Shown piece after piece: positions 21,355-35,600 of a stretch of 64,000 nucleotides of DNA (its first letter is position 1; every line of letters begins with the position of its first letter). The position numbers and the translations under genes are program-made. Origin of the DNA: Haliclona indistincta (Eukaryota > Porifera > Demospongiae > Haplosclerida > Chalinidae); NCBI GenBank assembly GCA_964017065.1, contig OZ024787.1, positions 12,588,234-12,652,233 on the forward strand, given 5' to 3'. Below the pieces are notes generated by a model, which had not been told where the DNA came from, searched no databases, and was given only the letters and a program-made list of their open reading frames with translations.

Positions 21355-21965
21355 TACAAACAAGAAATAAAAAGATTTCTAACGAAATCAAAAGGATGTA
21401 GGGATGGTAGATTAGCAATGAAGAAATCTGTCACTGGTCCACAATGTAAACAAACAAGGAACTACCCTGGAATGGTAAGACGATTGACTTGCTAACAGAC
21501 CATAGATCCCTACATCAGTGGCTGCACATAAGGATTGGATCTAGAGTGAACTAATGTTACCTATGATGCTGTTATTGATCCAATTATTAGTGTTGTTATC
21601 AGATCAGGGCTTCAAATTAGCACTAGCCAGCTAGCCCAGGGCTAGTAAAATATAGCTTGGTCTAGTAAAATATACAGGTTGGTAGCCCAGCTGGCTATAT
21701 TTATACACTTACTGCAGAATTTGACTGGAACAAGTTGATTAATGCTTAAAATTAGCTTAATCTAAGTTAAACCCCATTACTCTAGATCCAATCCTTATGT
21801 GCAGCCACTGATGTAGGGATCTATGGTCTGTTAGCAAGTCAATCGTCTTACCATTCCAGGGTAGTTCCTTGTTTGTTTACATTGTGGACCAGTGACAGAT
21901 TTCTTCATTGCTAATCTACCATCCCTACATCCTTTTGATTTCGTTAGAAATCTTTTTATTTCTTG
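21355..21965. mobile_element. Foldback element with about 190-base arms
   Basis: The block 21355-21550 (GAAATAAAAAGATTTCTAAC...GGATCTAGAGT) is repeated inverted at 21780-21965 with almost no mismatch, around a 220-base AT-rich centre. It contains no gene and immediately precedes the left border of duplication copy A. Confidence 0.85.
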
Positions 21966-22659
21966 TACAGAATGCATTATGAGAAAGAAGAAATACCTGA
22001 TATCCCTTCATTTCGACCTGATTCTGGTCATTACCAGAGACACACACTGTCACAAACTTGGATCCAAAGGAGCCTCCCTTAGCCTCACCACACAGATTAG
22101 AGTAGAGGTTCTGGAAATCAGCTGCCATGATGCACTCCTCTGCACTCAACCAGTGAGTGTGCTGTAGTCAGGCAAGACAGGGTCATACAGCTACTGAGCT
22201 AGTCACTAACTATGTTCCTCTTGTGAGCTACTCTACCATTGCCTTCTGACTCCAGATCAGTGAATATCCATCCAACCTACACACAAGCTAGCTCAATGAT
22301 CCACACACAATCTCTCACACTGACTCACTCTCTGTAGTCCAAGGTAGCCAGCTAGTTCATCTACATGTCGTGATTTAGGATCCTCTAGTAGCTCAACACT
22401 ATACTGTGAACAAGCCTACACATGAACACACCCATAGCTATAGTGCCATCACAGCAGTGTTATTGTACTAACCTGTGGTGGTTCATATATCGCAGCTACA
22501 ACAGCCTAGTGGTAACTCTTCATACTGCTCATAGCGACCGATCAGAAACCCCACCCTCTGAGCCCCTCCTGACTGTCTCTATCCCTCCAGGAACTTGTCA
22601 ACAATAACGGAATCTTCAAACATGACATTATCAACATGACGATATGGCTACAGAATGTG

Positions 22660-22850
22660 AGGGGGAGGGAGAGAGAGAAGGAGAGAGAGAGGGAGAGAGA
22701 GAGGGAGAGAGAGAGGGAGAAAGAGAGAGAGAGAGAAGAAAGGGAGAGAGGGAGAAAGGGAGAGAGGGAAGGAGAGAGAGGGAGAGGGGAGAGGGAGAGA
22801 GATAGATGAGGGAAGGAGGAAGTGGGAGGGAGGGAGAAGGTTGGTCAACA
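22660..22850. repeat. GA-rich tract in NPL4-A intron
   Basis: GGGAGA/GA repeats; the shorter homologue in copy B is at 46153-46262. Confidence 0.93.
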
Positions 22851-22896
22851 GCTGGAGAGGGTTATCACTGACTTGTCTAGCTAGAGTAACAGCACT

Positions 22897-22897
<1 letters not shown>

Positions 22898-22970
<73 letters not shown>
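22898..22970. repeat. (GA)n at a deletion junction
   Basis: The left flank matches copy B at about 46355 and the right flank matches copy B at about 46822, so this tract marks the loss of about 0.4 kb with three NPL4 exons. Confidence 0.9.
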
Positions 22971-22971
<1 letters not shown>

Positions 22972-23509
22972 GAGTCCAGTTGATGAGTAGTGTGTGTGTC
23001 TCAGTACAGTTGAGGGTCTCAGTCTCGGTGTATTAATCCATCTCTCTTCTCAGTAATTGATCAATCTCATCCTCCATCGTATCCTTGGTCGTCTCTTGCT
23101 GTAGACCACGCCCACTGGTCTCTGACAGATACAACATGTCCCCATGCCTGTTTAAGACCATGCAAAAAAGGATCACGTGACAAACTAGACAAGTCACGTG
23201 AACTCTAAGAAGTAACGTGCACTACTAACTTGATAGGAATAGCCTGCAGCGTTAGTCCTAGCTCCTTCTGGCTCAGTTCATTACGATATCCCGCGGAACT
23301 GTAGACGGAGAACGACTGAGACTCGTCCAGCTGAAATTCTCTCGTTACCTGCGGCACAGCATTCAGTGGTACAGCTAGATCTCGTCTCTGTATTCATCAC
23401 TAGCTGGCTCACCATTTCTAGTAGCGTCCTCAGTAATTCTGAGGAGTTAGCAGTGATTCGCTTCGTACCGTTCTTGCTCTGTACACGAACTGTGTACACG
23501 AACTATCAT

Positions 23510-23674
23510 GCTCAGTGGTCTGCTGCTCTGCTGCCCCTAGTAATTAACTTGATTGAAGGCGGGGCTCGTAAACTCATCACGTGATATTTTCAACTGCCCT
23601 TTCTTTAGCTTTCGCAGCACCTGAGCCTTTTCTCTCACTTTCTCTATCTTCCTCAACTTTACAACAGAACTAAG
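23510..23674. promoter_or_regulatory. Putative bidirectional promoter, NPL4-A / ANK gene A
   Basis: 165 bases separate the opposed start codons. It includes a CACGTGA box and pyrimidine-rich sequence before the ANK start, and is conserved in copy B. The promoter role is inferred from position. Confidence 0.5.
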
Positions 23675-26600
23675 ATGAGTTCTCAGGAGCGATTGGTGAG
23701 CGATGAGTACTAATAATTTCAGTGTCTAGTCAAAACAGAGCATGTTTATATCAGAAATACACTTTTCATTCATTTTGTGATTACTGTGATGTGTTATTTG
23801 TAAGTGTAGCAGCTGTCATTGTTTGATACATGATGTTATGTTGTGTTCACAGAATAAAGACCTCTATGATGCTAGTAAGAGAGGTGATGTGACAAGAGTG
23901 AAACAACTCTTGTCACAAGGAGCGGATCCCAATCATCATAGTACTGGTGAATTTATTGTGAGTTGTGTGTGATTGTGTTGAGTCATGTAGTAACAGGTGT
24001 GTAATCCACACTACATCAGTTCTCACTCACAGTCAGTAACTGATCATTCATCTTAGTACAGTGTGGTATTGATCACTATTGACCATTCCCAATTACAGAC
24101 CTCTCTAGTCTCACGGTTTGACTGTGTCACATGCACAGTTTTGGAACCTTAGAATTCTGTATAGCTTCGTATACTAGGCAAATTTGTTGCATACTAGTTG
24201 ACATCATAATAGTGAAATAATGCTTATACGTGTGAAAAGTACTATAGTGTACAGCAGTACAGTCATCATGGTACACCTACTGTAGCTTAGTCTAGTGAAA
24301 TGTATCACAAACATTGTTGAAAGGATGCACACTAACTCCAGTGACTGGAAGTAAAGAAATTGATACCAAGATAAGAATCTACTCGTAAACAATCAGGCAC
24401 AATCAGCATCTGTACCAACACTATAGCTAGACTTACGATATTGTAGATCATTTATTTGAAAGCTAATATTGCCGGAAAGGGTGTTGTGATCAGTGGCGTG
24501 TCTAGGATTTGGTAGAAGGGGGTGCTGAATATGAGCGCGCGAAAATTTTGCTAATTAATTATTCATTATCAATTAATTTTCGTTTATTTTGCATGTAATA
24601 ATTGGTACAGTGTGCGTTATTTAGAACTGTACGGCACTCGATCATGGATTCTTCGATTAAGCTATAGAGCTTAGAGCCTGAGGTTAGGTTAGCCAATAGC
24701 CTACTACTTTATGAATATTAATATCTCTAGTTTAAAGGGGGTGCTGGAGCACCCTGAGCACCCCCCCTAGATACGCCACTGGTTGTGATGGTAGACAGCT
24801 TCAGAGTATTGTTGACTGATGCCAGCTTTTTAGTTTTCATGCAGTGGTAAAGTATATCACATTGTTGTTTGTTGTCCAACTTATCTTGTTGTGGCCTGAG
24901 TGGTTAGGGGGTGACATATCTAGAAGTCACTAACCCAAAGATTTTATTATTCCAAACGTTTTGACTGCTTTGCAGCAGTCTTCATCAGTGGAGTACAGTA
25001 TAAACAAAAACTACAACACTAAAGAAGACTGTTGACGAAGACTGCTGCGAAACAGTCAAAACGTTTGAAATCATGAATCTTTGGGCTAGAATCACTTCTA
25101 GAACTCATCTTGTTGTTTTGAGATACCAATCATGGATGAATCTCATTTTCAAAATGGACTTACATTAGCATGTTCGTCGATCACTTGCACGTATAGTACT
25201 AGTTACAGCGCTGAATTTAAGCAAACATACAGAGCAGGTGTCTGACTATCCACTGTGCAATATATTTTATGTATCTGACATGTTTGAGTCTAGAAAGTTT
25301 TGTTCTCTGGGTTTTAGCAGATTTCAGATTCGTACAACGCTATATGCGAGTTAAGCTACCAAACTTGTTATGGTGACAGATTGACTATTGAGTGAACAGA
25401 TTTCCAAGGCTTTTTATTAACTCAAAGCAATACTCTCTCTTTGTGGTCATTGGGTCTACACAGGACTCTTGCGATTTGTTGGGATGCTGCAAGTTATAGA
25501 AGTTGCTTCTGTTGAATCTACTGGTCCTCTTTGGTCTGTCAGCATAGTGCAAGCACCAGTCATAGTTGTCTGACTACCCACGGGTATTCGAAGATTAATT
25601 TTATCTTTTGCGTTTAGTCAAACAGAATTCCATCTGATGACCACGTACATTGCTGACAATGAGACTAGTCATATGTTTACATCTTGTGAACCTAAAATTA
25701 CAATCTGTTTAATTAGAATATTGGTAGCCAGCTAGCAGTACATACACTGTTTGATTGGAGTGTGTGAGGTTCATAATAGGATAATATTGTAACTGTGTCT
25801 GTCATTGACAATGTTTTATTGTTTTGTTTCAGTTCCAGCGAACTCCTCTACACATCAGTGCTAGATATGGAAATGAAGATGTGGTAAAGCTACTATTACA
25901 ACAAAGCAATATAGTTATTGATGCTCGTGATAAGGTACATGTACATTATGGTAACATTTCTATAGTGAGCTAGATCCTCTTGTGCACTAGTGAATCAACA
26001 GATAAGGTGGACTTGAAGTTTGTCCATTAGTTTTCACTTGTTGATGCCTGCAGTGCTGTAGTTAGTATGATTTCATGTCACATGTTTAGTAAATGTGGTT
26101 TTTGTTGTGTATGAGAGTTGGAAAACATGTCATTTTCAGGTGGTGGGTTACCGTTCATTTATGAATATTAATGAGCAAAATTATTTTTGCTACAGAGACT
26201 GTTGAACAGCTCAAAACTCGCTGTGAAGCATCATACCGTATAGCCGGTTTTTTTCGCTGGCCAAATATTTCGTTAGCCAAATTTTCGCTGGGTCTAATTT
26301 TCGTCACAGAGCCACGTCATAAAACATTTTAAATAGGCAAAAAGAATTTTTCGAAATCTAATTTTCGACCCGCACCAGCCGTTCGAAAATTAAATCTACA
26401 TGAAAATAACCGGCTATACGGTATCGTGCATCCGCGCATAGCCAACTTGTGAAAATCTGCAAAGCTCAAAGTGCTCCCGGCCTCACGAACACTGTGAAAA
26501 TTTTTCTCTCAAGATAACGTGACATGTAGAGTTAGCTAGTCAATGAAAAGCATATTATTTCAAATTGACACAGCCTTTTTACCTTTCTTGAATCATGAGT

Positions 26601-29600
26601 TATCGTCGATAAACAGAGATAGGTGTGTTAGTGACCAGTGTATAAAGCATCATAAAAACCTTCCTAAAGCGAATTTACCAGAAACACTGTCAATCACTCC
26701 ACAAGTTGTTTATCTACAAGTACGTACTAGTCAGTAAACACAGTTCTCTACACTGAATCTTAAATCTTGTGAAAAAATTCTGAACTTGATCTCCGCCATT
26801 GCCGTGTATTGTGTAGTACTGTGAGTCCCGCCCTCACCATAGCTTATAATATTCACAAAGAATGAGCGAATGGTAACCCGCCACATTTATGAAGTTTGTG
26901 ATTATTATTCAAAGATGAATCTGGTTTTGTTTACTATTGTTTTGTACTGGATGGTGGATTATTGTTGGTTGATCATTGTTACTGAGACACTCATAGTACA
27001 TGATCATAACATGTTGTGTTTACTTGTTTGCCAATAGGCTGGATGGACTCCACTACATTACAGTGCTGATAGTGGTCATCCAGCAATAGTGAAGCTGCTA
27101 GTGGAGGGAGGTGCTAATATCAGTTTATTTTCCAATGTAAGTACAAAGTGTGTCTACATTATGAGATTGTGATGGATCAGAGCATAGATACTACACTACG
27201 GAGGAAGCCGCACTTAATTGGGTGGTCGATGCGCATTAACCTTGACGTCACATGACGATTACATTTTTCGTGTATGTTCCGTGTATTGTGCTCTCCGTGT
27301 TTTAAATGAACGGAGAATATGTGATAGCACAGCCAAGAATCTACCAAGAACTTTGCCTTTTTACATGGTCAAAGAACGGCTAGTTGTCTGGATATTGATT
27401 TTGTTTATTGCACAGCTGGTCCATCCTTCATGAGAGGGTTTGGACCTTGGTACAGTGAAACCTGGCTGCATTACATGTCTAGTGAAATTGATATCATGTC
27501 TCTACTGTACGATTATACACGTAACGCTTACAGCAAGTTGTGTGATTATGCCGAGATTCTGTGACACTAAAAGCTTGTTTTTTATAATTTTAGCATTATA
27601 CGTGTATTAGAGCTACTCACTGTTGACTAAAGAGTGTAGCAAGGTTGTCTGGTGACTGTGGTCACTCGTTTGTCGATCGATAAGCATGCTAGTCATTCCC
27701 AACCGTCCGTTAGTGAAGAGGTGTGGTTTTCTGTTTGGTCACCACATGATACTGATGGACGCTCGTTGAGTGGGCGCTTTACACAATAGACAGGGCTGCA
27801 CTGGGCAAGTCGATAGTAAATCATTTTGTACAAATGGTGATCGGGACTCAAGCATATGGCTGCAATAGTGAGGTGACTGCGTTACTCAGGTGACCGCTAG
27901 CTCAGGTTTCACTGTACACAATATTGTGAGGTATTGAGACATGTACTATTGCATGTGATCATGTCAATATTGTGTTTCATTTATTATCATGTGTGGGTTG
28001 AAAACATTCTGTGATCTCTCAAAGAAAATTCATTTAATTATTGATGTCAACTATTGAAATTAGAAGCAGGCGCTGCCTATATGTTGAAGGTGTGGTTTAC
28101 TGTGCTAAAAAGCTAGCAACAGTACGCTGGCAAAAGAATCCAATCACACTGTTACTCTTAATAGCATGGTCAATATTATGGATTCCTTCTTGAATTTTGT
28201 GAAAATATGCATGTCTTAAACAATAATTGTCTGACAATTGCACTCTTTTGTTCCCACAGTATGGTAACACTCCACTACATTATGCTGCTGAAAGTGGTCA
28301 TCTTGATACTGTCAAATCCCTCATTCTACATGGAGCTGACCCGTCTGTCAGTAACAAAGTGAGTGTTATTATCAACTGGTAGTGTTGTGTTGTTGGTAGT
28401 TGTATGGTCACAGCTCAACTGATGTGGATTATAGTACAATGTAGTTATTGTATCTTGTAATTTCACTAGTTTGTTTATTACATATCTCAAGGTACAATAC
28501 ACTAGTGAATTTATCATGTTAGTTTGATTCATTCCTCATTCCATACGATGACATGTCAACCCTTTTCAGTTCAATGTGTCAGATTTAGTTTTCTTACTAT
28601 TAATTATTAATTTATGAAACATGCAAATATTACGGAATTATACAGTGTTATAAGGAAATACTGTAGGGCCAGTTTGTTGTGGCACCTACAGTACCGCTCA
28701 CGAGCAAGTTTACAACTGCGTGCACGCAACTCACAGTTGCTTTATGTGTGATCGCGAGCGTGTGTATTGTATCGCACTCAATGTGGGATGTGCAGATAAA
28801 CTACGAGTCACTTGAGAGCTGCTTGCTTCACGAGTATAATCTTAAACACACGAAATTAAAATAATGCTTAAGAAGCCAGGTATCTGTTGTTATTTTATGC
28901 TCAAAAGTGTGTCTCACATGCAATGCGTGAGGGTTCTGGGTCGGTGCCAGCTAAGTTTGACTGATACAGTGATGTATCTTTGCGCATAACGCGGGAAACG
29001 TTTTTGAGATTAATTTTATTCATAAAATTGATTGCTGCTTTATGCAGCACTCCTACCAACTACAGCACGATCCAAAATTTCGTGAATGTTCAGAATGTGT
29101 GACAGATAGAAAGCTGTCTTGAAATCTAAGCTCTTTCGGTATGTGTCGATCGATATCATATTATCGCGATACACACAGGCATGATATATCGATCGTAGAC
29201 TAAATGAACTATGCGATATTATCGCCGCACGATTAATATCGCCACATGGTACTAGTTTGGTGGAAGAGTAATAGCAGCATATTTCCATTGCTATTAAGTT
29301 TGGCAAGAAAATACCTGTGTGTGCCGGGAACAAGTGTTCTGTCAGAAAGGATATTCAGCAAAGAAGGCCTCGTTGTGGATCCATTTCGTAGTCGTTTGAA
29401 GCCTGACCATGTAAACACTCTCAAAGAACTTAAAATAATTTTTCCCCCAAAAAATTTTTGAGTAATAATTATCGTGATAATATCGAATATCGTGATAATT
29501 TGTATTATGATAATCGCCAGATGATATTTTTGGTATCGCCCAACATTGCAGCAGTTGATGACCTGTACATGGTTTATATTAACCCTGTACCTACTGATTT

Positions 29601-32600
29601 CTTGTGTGTCATGACTCACACTGCTGTTCTTGTTATATAGAATGGTCAGACTGCACTTGATAGAGCGAGAGATAATAAGAAACATGAAGTAGTTCAATAT
29701 CTGAAGGAAGTTGGTAAGTACAATATAAGCTCGATCTGATACTGTACATCATAGAACACTGTGTATGTATGATTATATCGAAATAATTATCATATTATTT
29801 TGTCAATGATTTGAAATCCATAATTTTATCGTCTATACTCACCCTCATGAGTTACCTATAGACAACAACAGCACCATGTATGCATTATGATATGCAGCAT
29901 TGTCTGATTGTGCAATGTTTCTTGTGTTGTATCGTCACCATCATGACCACACCCCTCTTGTGATAATTCCTGTATTACTCATTCAGTCTGTGCTAGTTAG
30001 TAATATCAAAGGCTTATCAAGCCATGATATGAGAGGGCATGCAACCAGTGTAGAGGGTGTGTTGTAAACTGTTACTATTGTTAGAACTAGGCACCGAAGG
30101 TGCTTATGCCTCGGTGGAATGTTATGCATACATGCCTGTCTGACTAAATACGCTGAACAGAAATACACAAGCAGTAATGAAAGTCTGCTGTTGCTAGTTG
30201 AACACTATGTTAGTGGTTGACAACTTATAAAAACATACACAAAAATGACACTATATCCACAACCACAACTATCCACCATTCCATAAACACAGGAACTGCA
30301 GATGCATGCATACAGGATTTCTGTACAGCAGTTGCGTTAGTTATGCAATCAGAAGCCAATCAGTGCTAACCACAATTCAACTGGGCGTGTCTACAGTGTT
30401 TAGCGCAGCAGTCATACCACGAGCGAGATAACTTCCATAGCTTGCTTACACGATTTCTCTGGACCTGCGCTGATATCCTGTAGTAAAATTTGAACCTATC
30501 AGCTTCTAGGCAGTCAACTGTGGACAGCTTTGCCATTGGAGAAGTCCAGATCGCCAGCAACGGCAAACAAAGTAAGCAAATCACGCCATAACTCGAGAAC
30601 GAAGCTTCGTGTACAAATTTCAAATGTTGAAAAGCGAGATAATATCGAGTTCTACTTGCATTGCTAGTTTCAGGGCTCGGCGTTCAGCGTGCGCCGCAAA
30701 ACTGAAGTAACGGACGGAATGACTGACTGACTGACAAATGAACAGATTTCACGAAACCCTCGGCGTGTTGCACATTGTAGAGTTAGCTCCTTAGTTATGG
30801 TTTGCAGAAGGAGCTTTGCAGCTAAAGCCAACCTGCTTGCTATTGAAACTGCACTGCTAACCAGAAGACAGCAAAGTGCTGACCACAATCGAGACAAGGT
30901 GTGTCAAGTGGGCGTGACCGTGAACACGAGTAGCTTGGTAGCCATTGCTCTTGGCTTTGATAGGCTTTTTCTTGAGATGTCTACGCACCCCCAGAGCTGT
31001 CCTAAGGTTTAGATGGAATCTACAAGTACCTAGGTAGCCAAATATGGGCGCTTTTGCCGTCAGAGAGGTCAAAGACGGCCGTCAAGGTGAGCCAGCCATA
31101 ACTCGAGAACGAAAGCACTTTAGCAAAATCCACGAGTCACATTGCAAGCCATTGTTGTGCTAAGCCTGTTCATACCTTTACCGAGTTTCAGAAGTGAGCG
31201 ATGGTCTCTGCAGCTCATTGGACAGAATGAATGAACGAACGAACGAATGACAAAGCAAGTACCGTAACCCTCGCGCATATGCGCCGAGGGTTAACAAACG
31301 AACTACTGTATGCCTCGTGGCTCCGCCCACCGAGGCATAATAAGAGACTACTAACCTGTGTAACCATCTGCAACTGATATTAAAGAATAGTTATAGATAC
31401 CGAGTCCAAGGGTCATACGGGATTTATAAACCCTACGCGGTTGTTGTGACGACCGAGTGAAGCGAGGTCGTTACTTACCGCGGTGGGTTTATAAATCACG
31501 TACGACTGGTATCTAACTTATTATGCCTCGGTGGGCAGAGCCACGAGCCATACAGTAGTCGTGTTTTCGTTCATTCGGTCAGTCTGTCACAACGATTTCT
31601 CGTCGCTCACTGAAAACTAAGCGCTGAAACGTGCAACACAAGCTAAAGTCGATATTTGCTTGAAAATGAATTGTAAGGATTTTGGTTGTAAGGCTCTGTT
31701 TGTGAGTTATGGCGTGATTTGCTTACCTCGCGATCGATGGCGATCTAGAGTAGACAAAACTATCCACAGTTGACTGCCTAGAAGCTGATAGGTTAGAATT
31801 TCTCTACAGGATAGCAGCGCATGTCTAAAGAAATTGTGTAAGCAAGCTATGGACGCTATCTCGATCATAATGGCTGTTGCTGGTGATCTAGAGTTCTTCA
31901 AAGGCAAAGCTATTCATAGTTGACTACCTAGAAGCAGATAGGTTAGAATTTCACTACAGGATGGCAGCGCAGGTCATCTATGGAAGCTATTTCCCTCATG
32001 TTCAGTATGCATGTGACATTGTAGACATGCCCAGTTGAATTGTGGTCAGCACTGATTGGCTTCTGATTGCATACCCCAAAGCACTGCATTGTGATTGCTG
32101 TACAGAAATCATCTGCAGCTGTTGCCGTGTTTGTAGAATGGCGGATAGTTTACTGTGTTTGTGGAATGGTAGATACATGTAGTTTTGTTTGTGGATATGT
32201 ACAGTATGTATGTTGTTGTAACATTTAGTTTTATGACTGCGCTGAGGCATCAGCACCGCTTTGGTGCTTTCATTTATAGCATAGCAACTGTACTTTTCGA
32301 TGCAAAAGCTACAATGGAGCGCTCTCTTGCTGCATGACTGTTTGTGTCCAGAGCTGCTGCGTTTTTGTCAAGACGACGATGTTTTTGAGCCAACTACTCA
32401 ACAAGTTACGGCTAGTCTTCCAATAGCAGTAGCTTATATCCCAGCTGCTACTACCATCACCACCATCACGCAGCTCGCTCTGACTTCCATTGATACTAGC
32501 CCAGCCCTTGTGAGCTCCACCCTAGCTTTCATCTACTACCGCTACCCTCCCATCAACTTCCGTCTAATACCCCGTTCACACTGCACGTTGGAACCGGGCC

Positions 32601-35600
32601 GAACCGTGCCACACTTTATGATCAAAGTTCTGACACAACCGAACCGTGCTGGAAGCGGCCCACCTATGGTTGGTGTGCCGCGATGGTGCAGTTCAGTTCA
32701 GTTGTAGCTCAGTTCAGTTGCGTTCACACTTTCAGAGATTTGCAACCCGGCCGGCCCGGTTCAGTTCCGTTTTAGCGCGTAGTGTGAACGCGGTATTAGC
32801 ACCACCCACCAACTTTTTCCAGAATGCCTCTTCGCCACTAACTAACTCCACTCTCTCATCTACTACTGTTCCAGTATTTCCATCACCACTAACCAGCTCC
32901 TCCCTCACTGCCTCTTAGACACTATCCAGCTCTGTTACAGCACTATCTACCTACTCTGCACCCCCTACTAGCTCCTACCATCAGCAGAAGCAGCCTTCTA
33001 GCTCTAGGTTCACTGTACCTAAAACAAATCAGCAAATCTCAGCAGTCATCATTCATCTGCTTTCTGTGTTGTATTCTGACTTTGTTTACACAGCAGTTAT
33101 TATGATATTATCAATCATGACTTCCATTAAGGGTGCAGTGTCACGCCCACGCATGTATTTTTGGCTGGTTGCTAGGGGACTGTATCTCAGAAACTACTGC
33201 TGATATTCCAAGAAACCAAAGACCTATGCTACAAGACTGGCGAAGACTGTACACATTGCAAACTATGAGCGCTGAAAGTGCCAGACGGAAACATGATGGG
33301 CGCGGCTAGATACAACGCTTAGGCTAATAAAACTTTCGTTCACTCAGGCAGTAGAACTTCAGATTTGGGATATATACATAATTCAACAAGGCGAAGGCAG
33401 TAACGTAGAGCTTTTTCGTGTATTGTGCTTGAAAGTGCGATTATGAGCTGCTTACCTCGTGGTTTTCCTACTCAGAGTGTGTTTATTTAAAAAAACTCTA
33501 CGTTAAGGTCTTTATCTGGTCGCTAATAGTCATGTGCTTGTATAAACAGTGAATATCATTTGTGGTGTGTAACAATGTCCAACTTGTACATTCCTGAATA
33601 AGTTAATGGTTGTTAGGGTCTGCACCCTTAAGGGTGCACGCAACTAATTAATATTCATGGCGCTGCGCGTTGCTATGGTCAGTGTTTGTGGAAAAATAAA
33701 GCAGCAGACAGAGCGATATTAGCAGTATAGCAAGTGCGTCTGGATAGCTAGTCGTATCATGAAATTTAACGGGCTAGCTTGCTCACAAGAAAACGGAGAG
33801 ACGCGGTCCACGATCGGCGTGTTTATTCATAAAACTCACCAGTGAAGACTTGAATGAGCTCAAGATTCCAGAAATGCAAGTTTCAACAAAGCTAAAATCT
33901 AGTAACAGAGTGATTTTTTCGCTAGCGCGCCTAGAAAGCACCGTTGCCCTTCGAGCAGCATGGATTTTCCCGTTTTTCACGGCAGTGTGGCGTTTATTTA
34001 GAAAAATCGTTCTGTTACGGTATTGCCCACGTGCTGGCGATCGCGTAGAGCTCAAAGACGTCTAGATCCAGCGTGCTTTGGCGAAGTTTTATGCCAAAAT
34101 ACGTGTTGGCTAGGGCAGCACCATTGGAATGCTAGCTGAGTATACAGTTGCTATTGGCTGTGGTTTGTCGTGTAAACAGTTGCTATGTCAGCAACCACAC
34201 AATAATTATATTCATAGCAGCCGCACTGTTGCTAGTTGCGTGCACCCTTAATGGCACAATAACTTGTAGCCTAGAAATATAACCTGCCCAATTGATTGCG
34301 TGTAATAATAGCAGCACTGCAATTGTATACTATTATCAATAACATCAAATACATCACTCACAATGTCTGATCTATGACAAAAAATTGTGGAATAATAAAA
34401 TTGTCTGTCATGCAGACACTTGTAGTTTGTTCGTAGAGCTTGAAAGGACTCGGCATGCTCTCAGCTTACTTTGATTTCTATCAGACGCAGTACACTTTAC
34501 CACAGTTGTCTATATCTGTTTACTCTTGCAAAATGTCCTTGTGTGTACATGTCTAGTGAGCAACCTATTTTTAAAAACAGTATATAAAAATCCATATCCG
34601 GATGAATTGCACACTTTTTGCCGCTTGTGACTTGATGAACTAGCTTTATTTATAGCTTTATCGATGATCATCATTATTATTATTGTGTACAGCTGCTGCT
34701 GGTGTCCACAACAGGAGTCTTGTGAGTACTCATATACAGCAGCAGGGCAGTGTGGACGTGCTCTCACTCAAATCATTCTTCATTGGTGCATCATGTGTTG
34801 GTAAAACCACAGCTAGACGTCGCCTTACTCGCGAGATTGATCACTTAGCACCAGACGAGATTGTTCCTAGTACTGGGATAGATGCTCCATTGACAGTTCA
34901 GCTATATCATGAGACAGATCGATCATCAGTGCTCTTGTCTGGAAGTGAGAGAGGATGGAAGAATCTGGGACTACAGGAGCAAGGAGTCGCACTGTGCAGC
35001 CATGTCTTCAATACTCTATCGCCACCACCCTCCTCCAGCAGAGGTACCACTCTATCGCCACCACCCTCCTCCAGCAGAGGTACCACTCCATTGCCACTAC
35101 CCTCCCCTAGTAGCAGTGATACCAGACCATCTTCACAACGTCCTTCAACCGCCTCGCATGTTTCTACTCCTGGTCAGACCAATCCATTGTCCAAGTTGGT
35201 CAATCTCCTCAAACAAAAATGGAGAAGCCGCAATACTAAAGAGCTCACGACCGCACTCTCTTCTCTCGTCAAACAGAAAGACTGGCAGTCCATTCGAGAG
35301 TTCCTCAAAGAAACAGATATGCTCACACTTCTCCACATTGTGGATATCGGAGGACAGCCAGAGTGCCATGAGATTCTACCTCTACTAATGCATGGCCTGG
35401 CACTCAATCTGATATTCCTGAATGTGACACAAGACCTGGACTCCCCCTACACTGTGGTGTACAGGGCTGATGGTGGATACAGTCCCATCCAGTACGAGTC
35501 AGAATTTACCATCCGAGAGATCATCCAGCGTGCCCTCTGTAGCATTGCCTCACTCCAGACTAGTCAAGACCACAAGCCGGCAGCCATTCTCATTGGCACC

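Larger units (their letters stand above)
21997..23509 (-). pseudogene. NPLOC4: NPL4 (NPLOC4) copy A, decayed
   Basis: NPL4 is the p97/VCP cofactor that, with UFD1, unfolds ubiquitinated proteins. Copy A keeps the start region (23509) and the ubiquitin-like part, then the MPN-region exons. The last visible exon, 22161-21997, reads GSFGSKFVTVCVSGNDQNQV in an open frame. Damage visible directly: a 13-base tandem duplication just after the ATG shifts the frame; the TGG of the EGWRQS segment is TAG; the same exon has small deletions; and three exons (46329-46733 in copy B) are missing where two GA microsatellites have fused (22898-22970). No exons after GYQ are found here. Confidence 0.88.

Noticed and set aside
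27218..27433. Conserved short frame present in both copies (also 57965-58192)
   Set aside because: Lies in an intron and its end differs by a frame-changing deletion between copies; identity reflects recent duplication rather than coding selection.
28679..28864. Short plus-strand frame in intron 5 of Death gene A
   Set aside because: The matching copy B region (59450-59610) has frame-shifting indels, so it is not conserved as coding.
32646..32918. Independent gene in the miniature-element region
   Set aside because: The frame crosses a MITE with clear inverted ends; no splice or start context.
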